A stretch of DNA of 6,234 bases from Flavobacterium sp. GTDB taxonomy: Bacteria; Bacteroidota; Bacteroidia; Flavobacteriales; Flavobacteriaceae. This document shows, piece after piece, positions 1 to 6,213 of the stretch (the first letter of the stretch is position 1; every line of letters begins with the position of its first letter). The stretch lies in assembly GCA_030682755.1 (NCBI GenBank), contig JAUXNR010000004.1, forward strand, positions 1 through 6,234, read 5' to 3'. The position numbers were made by a program, and so were the translations under genes. The notes beneath the pieces were generated by a model. The model saw only the letters and a list, made by a program, of their open reading frames with translations. It was not told the DNA's origin and ran no database searches.

Positions 1-750
1 GTTTTGGATGAAAGTTGTTTGAATGAGGTGGAAGTCATTATTCATTTAGCCGGTGCATCCGTTTCAAAACGATGGACATCCAACTACAAACAAGAAATTA
101 TTGAAAGCAGAATTGATACCTCAAATTTATTGTTTAAAGCTTTAAAACATCATCCTAATCAAGTAAAGCAAATTGTTTCAGCATCTGCAATTGGAATTTA
201 TCAAGACAGTTTGACTGAAATATATCATGAAGATTCAAAAAAATTTGGCGACGATTTTTTAACCAATGTGGTGTTGAAATGGGAGGAGAGTGTTGATAAA
301 TTTAGTTTATTACATTTAAAAGTTTGTAAATTAAGAATTGGTTTGGTTTTGTCTGATAAAGGAGGAGCTTTATCAGAAATGATAAAACCCATCAAGTTAG
401 GATTAGGTTCCCCTTTTGGTTCAGGTTTACAAATGCAATCATGGATACACATTTCAGACTTAGCTCAATTATTTTATTTTGCCACCCAACAGCAATTGGA
501 AGGTGTTTATAATGCTGTTGCTCCAAATCCTGTTACGAATAAAGCGTTAACAAAATCAATTGCAAAGGTCTTGAACAAGCCACTTTTTATGCCTGCAATT
601 CCTAAATTTGCTATGCAATTGGTATTGGGAGAAATGCATCAATTACTTTTTTCAAGTCAACATGTAAGTTCCAAAAAGATTGAAAATCAGAATTTTAAAT
701 TTCAGTTTGATGATTTGGAATCAGCTTTAATAGATTTATTAAACAGATAA
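1..750 (+). CDS. TIGR01777-type NAD(P)-dependent epimerase/SDR protein, 5' truncated by window edge
   Basis: This is the C-terminal 249 residues of an extended-SDR protein of the TIGR01777 (YfcH/SulA-like) family; the reading frame is open from base 1, so the true start lies off the window and the TTG at 4 is not a start. Members are usually about 300 residues, so roughly 50 N-terminal residues, including the glycine-rich NAD(P)-binding loop, are missing. Visible family hallmarks are IIHLAGASVSKRW near the left edge, the SASAIGIY strand, a KWEESV helix, LRIGLVLSDKGGAL, and GSGLQMQSWIHISDL. The C-terminal DUF1731-like part contains GVYNAVAPNPVTN and LGEMHQLLFSSQHVSSKKI. The family has an SDR fold, but its substrate is unknown and I assign none. 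No hairpin terminator is evident in the 91 bases before the next gene. Family assignment is confident; function is not. Confidence 0.9.
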   Translation, partial: VLDESCLNEVEVIIHLAGASVSKRWTSNYKQEIIESRIDTSNLLFKALKHHPNQVKQIVSASAIGIYQDSLTEIYHEDSKKFGDDFLTNVVLKWEESVDKFSLLHLKVCKLRIGLVLSDKGGALSEMIKPIKLGLGSPFGSGLQMQSWIHISDLAQLFYFATQQQLEGVYNAVAPNPVTNKALTKSIAKVLNKPLFMPAIPKFAMQLVLGEMHQLLFSSQHVSSKKIENQNFKFQFDDLESALIDLLNR

Positions 751-809
751 CATTTTCTTAAACAATTGCTAATTATTTTTTACAGAGTTATTTAGTAGAA
801 TTTTTAAAA

Positions 810-817
810 TATATTTG
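810..817 (+). promoter_or_regulatory. Putative Bacteroidota -7 box (TATATTTG) for the metalloprotease gene
   Basis: TATATTTG matches the Bacteroidota -7 consensus TAnnTTTG exactly. Transcription would begin near 822-825, about 17-20 bases before the ATG at 842. No good TTG -33 element lies 17-23 bases upstream; the nearest is a weak TTA at 788-790. The match is short and the region AT-rich, so a chance hit is possible. If real, it excludes the in-frame TTG at 815 as the start codon, because that codon would lie inside the promoter. Confidence 0.45.
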
Positions 818-841
818 AGGATTATAACTAATCTCTCAACT

Positions 842-3385
842 ATGATAAAACAGCTTTTAGTAGTATCAACACTCTTGTTGCTTTTCTCAACAACTGACGC
901 ATTTGCTCAAAGAAAGAAAAAAGATTCTAAAAAAACCACTACAACTACCACAACCACACCATCACCGGATGCCAAAAAACCGGATGTAAAGAAACCAAAG
1001 CCTTATAACAAAGTAATTGATTCAAGTGCCGTTACTCAAAAAGGTTTGATTGACGTACATAAAGTTGGCGATAAATATCTTTTTGAAGTGGCAGATTCAT
1101 TGCTTGGAAAAGAAATAATGTCAATCACAAGATATTCAAAAACTCCAGCCGGAGGTGGAATATTTGGAGGAGAAGAAGTAAACAGACAAGTGATTAAGTT
1201 TGAAAAAGGCTTAAACGATAATGTTTTATTGCGTTCTGTAACTTACGTTATTACAACGCCAAACGAAGATTCACCTATTACAAAAGCAGTAGAAAACTCC
1301 AGTGCCGATCCGATTATTGGTAATTTTGATGTTATGGCTTATAACAAAGATGGAAAAAACATCAAAGGTTATGTTTTTGATGTGACTTCGCTTTTTGATG
1401 CTGATTTACAAGCTTTTTCATTGGATCCTATTCGAAAACAATTACTAAATATTGTTGCCTTTCAAAAGGATAAATCGTTTATACAATCCGTAAAGTCGTT
1501 TCCGGTTAACACAGAAATTCGTTCCGTTAAAACGTTTTCAACTAAACCAAGACAAATTTCTCTAACGCCAACTCCAACTATTGGAACAAATTTTCCAGCC
1601 GGTTTAGATGCAGGTGTTGTTACTTTTGAATTGAACACTTCCTTTATTTTATTACCTCAAAAACCTATGCGAAAGAGAGCTTTTGACAAGCGAGTTGGTT
1701 ATTTTGCAAATGGCTACAGCGTTTTTGAAGAAAACTCTTTAAAAGCAGAAAGAGATGTTTTTGCTGTTCGATGGAGATTGGAACCTAAAAATGCAGAAGA
1801 TGCAGAAAAACAAAAAAGGGGAGAATTAATTGAGCCTAAAAAACCATTGGTTTATTATATTGATCCTGCAACGCCTGATAAATGGAAACCTTTTATAAAA
1901 GCGGGTATTGATGATTGGCAAGAAGCTTTTGAATTTGCCGGATGGAAGAATGCCATTCGTGGTGAATATTGGCCAGAAAACGATCCAACAATGAGTTTGG
2001 AAGATGCCCGTTTTTCGGTATTGAGATATTTTGCAGCTGACATTCAAAATGCTTACGGACCAAATGTTCATGACCCAAGAACCGGAGAAATTTTAGAGAG
2101 TCATATTGGTTGGTATCACAATATTATGAGTTTGTTGCGAGATTGGTATTTGATTCAAACAGCTGCGGTTGATCCACAAGCCCGAACCATTAAATTCAAT
2201 GATAAGTTGATGGGAGAATTGATTCGATTTGTTGCGGCTCATGAAGTTGGTCATACTTTAGGTTTGCGTCACAACATGGGAGCCAGTCATGCCACTCCGG
2301 TTGAAAAGTTGCGAGATAAAGAGTTCCAAAAGCAATTTGGACACACGTCATCAATCATGGATTATGCTCGATTTAATTATGTGGCACAACCCGAAGATGG
2401 TGTAACAGATTTGTTTCCAAAAATTGGCGATTATGACAAATGGGCCATCAGATGGGGTTATGCGTATTTTCCGGATGCCAAAGATGAAAAAGAAGAGAAA
2501 GCTTTGTTAAATACGATGACAAAAGAGGCTTATAAAAATAAACGTTTGCACTTTGGAACAGAAACAAGTCCTTTTGATCCTAGATTTCAAACCGAAGATT
2601 TAGGTGATAATGCTATGAAAGCTTCAGAATATGGAATAAAAAATCTGAAAAGAATTTTACCTCAATTAATTACTTGGAGTAAAGAAGACGGCGAAGATTA
2701 TTCAGAACTTGATGGGCTTTATAACTCACTTACCGGACAGTTTAGACGTTATATGGGTCATGTAACCAAGAATGTTGGTGGAATTTATGAAGATCCAAAA
2801 ACTGCAGATATGGAAGGTGATTTATATGAAGTTGTGCCGTCAACTATACAAAAAGAAGCTGTAGCGTTTTTGAACGAACAATTATTTAAAACTCCGGTTT
2901 GGTTATTAGATCAAAATATTTTGAACAAAATTAAACCCGAAAGTGGCGTTGAAGCCATGAAATCATTGCAAGGCGGAACTTTGAACAGTTTGTTTTCAGG
3001 AGATCGTTTGATTCGTTTGATTGAAACTTCTTCGCTTAATAAAAAGAATTACACGGTAGATGAATTATTTAGCGACATCAGAAAAGGCGTTTTTTCTGAA
3101 TTACGAATCAATGCACCAATTGACGTTTACAGAAGAAATCTTCAAAAACTGTTTGTAAACAATCTTATTGAAGCTTTAGATAACGATGGAAAGAAAACCG
3201 CAATGGGATTAAACAGAAGACCTGTCAAATACAGTGAAACTGACATTCCTTCTATTGCCAGGGGACAATTAACAGAATTGAAAAACCAGCTGAAATTAGG
3301 TGCAGCATCATCTACTGACAGATTGAGTAAATTTCATTTGACAGATTTAGTTTCAAAAATTGATACGGCTTTAAATCCAAGGTAA
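842..3385 (+). CDS. Secreted zinc-dependent metalloprotease (DUF5118/DUF5117/DUF4953 type)
   Basis: The product is 847 residues from the ATG at 842. That start is preferred over the upstream in-frame TTG at 815 because it begins directly with a signal peptide (MIKQLLVVSTLLLLFSTTDAFA, in two pieces: a short basic start, then a hydrophobic core) with likely cleavage after AFA at residue 22. Next comes a lysine-rich, low-complexity linker with eight consecutive threonines (residues 32-39). Residues about 52-103 resemble DUF5118 and about 105-310 resemble DUF5117. The catalytic part holds HEVGHTLGLRH (H467, E468, H471, H477), a full metzincin-like HExxHxxGxxH zinc site, followed by a Met-turn candidate SIMDY (M506). 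The C-terminal third is DUF4953-like. Such proteins are common in Bacteroidota; substrates are mostly unknown. It is exported through the inner membrane; no lipobox and no obvious type IX secretion C-terminal domain are seen, so periplasm or outer surface is undecided. It appears monocistronic, ending at a shared terminator. Confidence 0.93.
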   Translation: MIKQLLVVSTLLLLFSTTDAFAQRKKKDSKKTTTTTTTTPSPDAKKPDVKKPKPYNKVIDSSAVTQKGLIDVHKVGDKYLFEVADSLLGKEIMSITRYSKTPAGGGIFGGEEVNRQVIKFEKGLNDNVLLRSVTYVITTPNEDSPITKAVENSSADPIIGNFDVMAYNKDGKNIKGYVFDVTSLFDADLQAFSLDPIRKQLLNIVAFQKDKSFIQSVKSFPVNTEIRSVKTFSTKPRQISLTPTPTIGTNFPAGLDAGVVTFELNTSFILLPQKPMRKRAFDKRVGYFANGYSVFEENSLKAERDVFAVRWRLEPKNAEDAEKQKRGELIEPKKPLVYYIDPATPDKWKPFIKAGIDDWQEAFEFAGWKNAIRGEYWPENDPTMSLEDARFSVLRYFAADIQNAYGPNVHDPRTGEILESHIGWYHNIMSLLRDWYLIQTAAVDPQARTIKFNDKLMGELIRFVAAHEVGHTLGLRHNMGASHATPVEKLRDKEFQKQFGHTSSIMDYARFNYVAQPEDGVTDLFPKIGDYDKWAIRWGYAYFPDAKDEKEEKALLNTMTKEAYKNKRLHFGTETSPFDPRFQTEDLGDNAMKASEYGIKNLKRILPQLITWSKEDGEDYSELDGLYNSLTGQFRRYMGHVTKNVGGIYEDPKTADMEGDLYEVVPSTIQKEAVAFLNEQLFKTPVWLLDQNILNKIKPESGVEAMKSLQGGTLNSLFSGDRLIRLIETSSLNKKNYTVDELFSDIRKGVFSELRINAPIDVYRRNLQKLFVNNLIEALDNDGKKTAMGLNRRPVKYSETDIPSIARGQLTELKNQLKLGAASSTDRLSKFHLTDLVSKIDTALNPR

Positions 3386-3403
3386 GTATTCAAAATAGTT
3401 CAT

Positions 3404-3441
3404 AAAAAAAACGCTGATGAAAATCAGCGTTTTTAATTTTT
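3404..3441. terminator. Bidirectional intrinsic terminator between convergent genes
   Basis: ACGCTGAT (3411-3418) and ATCAGCGT (3423-3430) form a perfect 8-bp stem closed by a GAAA tetraloop (3419-3422). Flanking A and T bases can extend pairing to 12 bp (3407-3418 with 3423-3434). Eight A precede the stem core and TTTTTAATTTTT follows it, so each strand has a U-rich tail. It lies 18 bases past the metalloprotease stop and 17 bases past the stop of the opposing YceI gene, as expected for a shared terminator. Confidence 0.92.
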
Positions 3442-3457
3442 AGTAAGATGATTGTAA

Positions 3458-4120
3458 TTATTTTGAAGCTTTAACCGTAATTTTTAATTCGATAGCGTCG
3501 TTTATGAATTTATCTCCTAAGTTATCAAAGATAGATTTTGAACCATAATTTACATTCCAATCTGTTCTGTTAATAGTAAATGTTTCAGTAGATAATACTA
3601 AACTATCACCATCAAGAGCCAAAGTAGCTGGGAATTTTACACTTTTAGTAATTTCTTTAAGCGTTAAATTTCCTTCAATTGTAGTTTGTCCGTCAACAGT
3701 ATTTACAGCTGTGATTTCAAAAACACCTTCAGGATATTTGTTTGTATTGAAAAAATGATCAGCATCTTCTGCTTTGCCTAAACCTTTTAAGTGTCCTTCC
3801 AAATCTTCTTTACCATCTCCGGCAGCTAAGTCTAAAACAGTAATTGAAGTCATGTCAATAACGAATTTTCCACTTTCAACTTTACCGTTGTTCAAATACA
3901 CTTCTCCGGCAGAAAGAGCAATAGTTCCATTGTGTTTTCCAGTTGGCTTAGAACCAACCCATTCAATAACTGATGCGGCTGTATCCACAACATAACCTTT
4001 GGAATCATCTGAAGTTGTAGCAACTTCTTGAGCGTCACCAGCTTCTGTTTTATCGTTTTTACAAGAATTCAATGTTAGTAAACCACCAACAAAAGCAAAA
4101 ATTAAGAGAGATTTTTTCAT
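3458..4120 (-). CDS. YceI-family lipoprotein
   Basis: The protein has 220 residues. It starts with a lipoprotein signal: MKK, a hydrophobic stretch, then the lipobox LNSC with the lipidated cysteine at residue 20. Residues 21-41 form a polar, acidic tether. The YceI-like beta-barrel domain spans about 42-218: GYVVDTAASVIEWVGSK, GKHNGTIALSAGEVYLNNGK, FVIDMTSITVLDL, a GHLKG...DHFFNTNKYPEGVFEIT segment, and the typical GNLTLKEITKSVKFPATL strand pair (149-166). YceI-like proteins have a lipocalin-like fold that can bind isoprenoid or other amphiphilic ligands; the ligand here cannot be read from sequence. In Bacteroidota many such lipoproteins sit in the outer membrane. After the cysteine the sequence is KNDK, not a clear match to the reported surface-export signals, so orientation is open. 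The gene is convergent with the metalloprotease and divergent from grpE, and probably transcribed alone. No convincing promoter was found upstream of its start. Confidence 0.93.
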   Translation of the reverse strand: MKKSLLIFAFVGGLLTLNSCKNDKTEAGDAQEVATTSDDSKGYVVDTAASVIEWVGSKPTGKHNGTIALSAGEVYLNNGKVESGKFVIDMTSITVLDLAAGDGKEDLEGHLKGLGKAEDADHFFNTNKYPEGVFEITAVNTVDGQTTIEGNLTLKEITKSVKFPATLALDGDSLVLSTETFTINRTDWNVNYGSKSIFDNLGDKFINDAIELKITVKASK

Positions 4121-4156
4121 GTTTAAATATTTTTTTGTTGAGGCTAAATTAATTTC

Positions 4157-4295
4157 TTTTAAACAAATCCTTCTTAATTTTTTACTAAAATTTAGTTCAG
4201 ATTACGTGTTAGTGATTTTGATTTATTGAAGCTTTGATTTTTTTAAAAATTTAAACCACATTATTTTGCTGACAATTTGACATTTTTAAACAAAT
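4157..4295. repeat. 12-bp direct repeat TTTTAAACAAAT (two copies) in the divergent intergenic region
   Basis: TTTTAAACAAAT occurs at 4157-4168 and again at 4284-4295, 127 bases apart, in the 209-bp region between the divergent YceI and grpE starts. The right copy lies in the spacer between the -33 and -7 elements of the proposed grpE promoter; the left copy lies 37 bases upstream of the YceI start. The region is very AT-rich, so this may be coincidence. Confidence 0.4.
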
Positions 4296-4308
4296 GGCAG
4301 TACTTTTG
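4276..4308 (+). promoter_or_regulatory. Promoter of the grpE-dnaJ operon
   Basis: A -7 box TACTTTTG (4301-4308) matches TAnnTTTG exactly, and TTTG (4276-4279) stands 21 bases upstream, inside the 17-23 base spacing reported for Flavobacterium promoters. The upstream element reads TTGACA at 4277-4282, also a match to the general -35 hexamer, 18 bases from the -7 box. Transcription would begin near 4313-4316, giving a leader of about 15 bases before the ATG at 4330. No CIRCE-like inverted repeat is seen around it. Confidence 0.75.
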
Positions 4309-4329
4309 CAATCCAAAATCCAACAATAA

Positions 4330-4905
4330 ATGTTCAAAAAATTTTTTAAGAATATGAACCAGGAGCGTACAGAAAATATCGAAAAGGAAATAATTGAAAA
4401 TGAAGCAATTCAAGAACAAAATCAGGAAAACACTGAAGATTCAACGGTTGAGTTGTCAAACGAAGAAAAATTAGCAGAAGAATTAGCCAAAGAAAAAGAT
4501 AAATTTTTACGCTTATTTGCGGAGTTTGAAAATTATAAAAAAAGAACGTCAAAAGAACGAATCGATTTGTTTAAAACGGCAAACCAAGAAGTTTTACAGG
4601 CGATGCTTCCTGTTTTAGATGATTTTGACAGAGCCATGATTGAAATCTCAAAGTCTACAGATGAAAATTTAATTAAAGGTGTTGAATTGATTCACGAAAA
4701 ATTAAAAGCCATATTAGTTTCTAAAGGTTTAGAGCAAGTTGAGTTAAGCGAAGGTGATGATTTTAATGCTGATTTTGCAGAAGCGATAACTCAAATTCCT
4801 GCTCCTTCAGATAAGTTGAAAGGAAAGATTGTAGATGTTTTAGAGAAAGGATATAAATTGGGCGATAAAATTATTCGTTTTCCTAAAGTAGTTATTGGGC
4901 AGTAG
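4330..4905 (+). CDS. grpE: GrpE, nucleotide exchange factor for DnaK
   Basis: GrpE releases ADP from DnaK and so drives its chaperone cycle in the cytoplasm, working as a homodimer. The 191-residue length is normal for the family. Residues 1-40 are charged and glutamate/glutamine-rich, as in most GrpE tails. A long dimerising helix runs from about 42 to 90 and contains the conserved FENYKKRT (66-73), followed by MLPVLDDFDRAM (92-103) in the helix bundle. The C-terminal beta domain that contacts DnaK carries EGDDFNADFAEAITQIPAP and ends with GYKLGDKIIRFPKVVIGQ, the flavobacterial form of the GrpE signature; the HEAV seen in many homologues reads AEAI here. The ATG at 4330 fits the promoter, which implies a leader of about 15 bases; an in-frame ATG at 4354 (residue 9) is an alternative, and neither has a Shine-Dalgarno. 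It is the first gene of a two-gene operon with dnaJ, 37 bases downstream. Confidence 0.97.
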   Translation: MFKKFFKNMNQERTENIEKEIIENEAIQEQNQENTEDSTVELSNEEKLAEELAKEKDKFLRLFAEFENYKKRTSKERIDLFKTANQEVLQAMLPVLDDFDRAMIEISKSTDENLIKGVELIHEKLKAILVSKGLEQVELSEGDDFNADFAEAITQIPAPSDKLKGKIVDVLEKGYKLGDKIIRFPKVVIGQ

Positions 4906-4942
4906 GGAAAGGAAAAAAATATAAAAATTTCGAATAGAAAAA

Positions 4943-6058
4943 ATGAAAAAAGATTTTTACGAAATATTAGGCATATCAAAAAATGCTACAGCTGAAGAAA
5001 TTAAGAAAGCTTATCGAAAGAAAGCTATAGAATTTCATCCCGATAAAAATCCAGGAAACAAAGACGCCGAAGAAAACTTTAAAAAAGCTGCAGAAGCTTA
5101 TGAAGTTTTGAGTGATCCGAATAAAAAAGCAAAATATGATCAATACGGTCATGCTGCTTTTGACGGAAATGGCGGTTTTGGTGGCGGTGGTGGAATGAAT
5201 ATGGATGACATCTTCAGTCAATTTGGCGACATTTTTGGTGGCGGTGGATTTGGCGGTTTCGGCGGTTTTGGCGGTGGTGGAGGTCAACGCAGAATGAAAG
5301 GAAGCAACCTTCGAATTAAAGTAAAATTAACTTTAGATGAAATTGCCAATGGTGTTGAGAAAAAAGTAAAAGTTAAACGTAAAGTTCAAGCTGCCGGTGT
5401 TTCTTATAAAACGTGTGGAACATGTAATGGTTCCGGACAGGTTCTCCGTGTTACAAATACAATTTTGGGTAGAATGCAAACTGCAACCACTTGTCCAACT
5501 TGTGGCGGTTCAGGTCAATCAATCAGTTCTAAGCCGGCTAACGCCGATGCTCAAGGTATGGTTTTGGAAGACGAAACAGTTTCCATCAAAATTCCTGCAG
5601 GTGTTGTAAATGAAATGCAATTGAAAGTTTCCGGAAAAGGAAATGATGCTCCTGGAAACGGAATTCCCGGTGATTTGATTGTTGCCATTGAAGAAGTGGA
5701 ACATGAGTTTTTAAAACGCGAAGGCGAAAACCTTCATTATGATTTATATATAAGTGTTGCAGAAGCCGCATTGGGTGTTTCAAAAGATATTGAAGCCATT
5801 GGCGGAAAACTGAGAATTAAGCTGGAAGAAGGCATCCAATCAGGTAAAATCTTACGACTTAAAGGAAAAGGAATTCCAAACTTAAATTCTTATGGAAATG
5901 GTGATTTGTTAGTACATATAAATGTCTGGACACCAAAGAAATTAGACAAAGAACAAAAGGAATTTTTCGAGAAAATGTTAACGAATGAAAACTTTATTCC
6001 CAACCCTGAGAAATCAGATAAATCTTTTTTTGAAAAAGTTAAAGATATGTTTTCATAG
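4943..6058 (+). CDS. dnaJ: DnaJ (Hsp40) co-chaperone with only two of four zinc motifs
   Basis: DnaJ delivers unfolded clients to DnaK and stimulates its ATPase in the cytoplasm. The 371-residue protein has the expected order: J domain 1-70 with the essential HPD at 32-34; a Gly/Phe region about 74-114 with GGF repeats and DDIF/GDIF motifs; a cysteine region about 145-205; and the two C-terminal substrate-binding beta domains to about 350, including VSIKIPAGV, GDLIVAIEEVEH and GKILRLKGKGIP. The cysteine region is reduced: only CGTCNGSG (C158, C161) and CPTCGGSG (C184, C187) remain, and these are the only four cysteines in the protein. By alignment to classical DnaJ they are motifs 2 and 3, which form zinc centre II; motifs 1 and 4 of zinc centre I are absent. 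The retained NTILGRMQTATTC linker shows it is type I DnaJ, not CbpA. It is cotranscribed with grpE; dnaK is not in the window. The ATG lacks a Shine-Dalgarno. Confidence 0.97.
   Translation: MKKDFYEILGISKNATAEEIKKAYRKKAIEFHPDKNPGNKDAEENFKKAAEAYEVLSDPNKKAKYDQYGHAAFDGNGGFGGGGGMNMDDIFSQFGDIFGGGGFGGFGGFGGGGGQRRMKGSNLRIKVKLTLDEIANGVEKKVKVKRKVQAAGVSYKTCGTCNGSGQVLRVTNTILGRMQTATTCPTCGGSGQSISSKPANADAQGMVLEDETVSIKIPAGVVNEMQLKVSGKGNDAPGNGIPGDLIVAIEEVEHEFLKREGENLHYDLYISVAEAALGVSKDIEAIGGKLRIKLEEGIQSGKILRLKGKGIPNLNSYGNGDLLVHINVWTPKKLDKEQKEFFEKMLTNENFIPNPEKSDKSFFEKVKDMFS
5243..5278 (+). repeat. In-frame 9-bp tandem repeats in the DnaJ Gly/Phe region
   Basis: Four consecutive 9-mers, GGTGGATTT, GGCGGTTTC, GGCGGTTTT and GGCGGTGGT, encode GGF-GGF-GGF-GGG (residues 101-112). 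They are in frame, so copy-number change would alter linker length without a frameshift. The block is much more GC-rich than its surroundings because of glycine codons. Confidence 0.8.
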
Positions 6059-6085
6059 TTTATAAAAATTATTTACATTTGAATC

Positions 6086-6103
6086 ATACTAGGAAACTAG
6101 TAT
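6086..6103 (+). other. Small GAAA-tetraloop hairpin downstream of dnaJ
   Basis: ATACTAG (6086-6092) and CTAGTAT (6097-6103) pair perfectly over 7 bp around a GAAA loop (6093-6096), followed by ATTCTTTTTC. The stem is AU-rich and the T run starts a few bases late, so it is a weak terminator at best; it may protect the 3' end of the dnaJ transcript or belong to a short separate transcript. Confidence 0.5.
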
Positions 6104-6125
6104 ATTCTTTTTCATAGCAATTTTT

Positions 6126-6161
6126 CCCATCCTTGTGTAACTATAAGGGTGGGTTTTTTTT
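6126..6161 (+). terminator. Intrinsic terminator of the grpE-dnaJ operon
   Basis: CCCATCCTT (6126-6134) pairs with AAGGGTGGG (6145-6153) over 9 bp, with one U-G wobble, around a 10-base loop, and is followed directly by eight T (6154-6161). It lies 67 bases past the dnaJ stop. The upstream side carries TTTTT, not an A run, so it works only in the + direction. Confidence 0.88.
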
Positions 6162-6187
6162 GGTTTTTAGTTTGCTTTTTTTGTTTT

Positions 6188-6213
6188 GCCACGAAGGAGG
6201 GAAGGCACGAAGT
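6188..6213. repeat. Degenerate GCCACGAAG-type intergenic repeat fragment
   Basis: Two direct copies of CACGAAG (6190-6196 and 6206-6212) are separated by GAGGGAAGG, giving a 16-base period. The composition, with GCCACGAAGG and GGCACGAAG, stands out from the T-rich surroundings and resembles CACGAA-type dispersed intergenic repeats that I recall from several bacterial genomes. Only one short instance is in the window, so its repeat status across the genome is inferred. Confidence 0.4.

Noticed and set aside
4..6. TTG as start codon of the first gene
   Set aside because: The frame is open through base 1 and the family needs about 50 more N-terminal residues, so the gene is cut by the window edge.
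1826..2078. Three overlapping minus-strand open frames inside the metalloprotease gene
   Set aside because: They lie antisense to conserved metalloprotease sequence, show no domain, and have no promoter or start context.
4144..4151. Near-match to a -7 box for the YceI gene on the minus strand (TAATTTAG)
   Set aside because: It has one mismatch to TAnnTTTG and the nearest upstream TTTG is only 12 bases away, too short for a Flavobacterium promoter.
4121..4329. Search for CIRCE, riboswitch or tRNA in the divergent intergenic region
   Set aside because: No CIRCE repeat, no extended structured element and no tRNA-like fold was seen; only AT-rich sequence, the grpE promoter and short repeats.
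4976..5287. 103-residue minus-strand open frame opposite dnaJ
   Set aside because: It is antisense to the well-supported J domain and Gly/Phe region; its composition is a mirror of dnaJ codons and it has no recognisable domain.
5397..5609. + strand open frame in another frame within dnaJ
   Set aside because: It overlaps the conserved zinc region and substrate-binding domain in a shifted frame and shows no protein family features.
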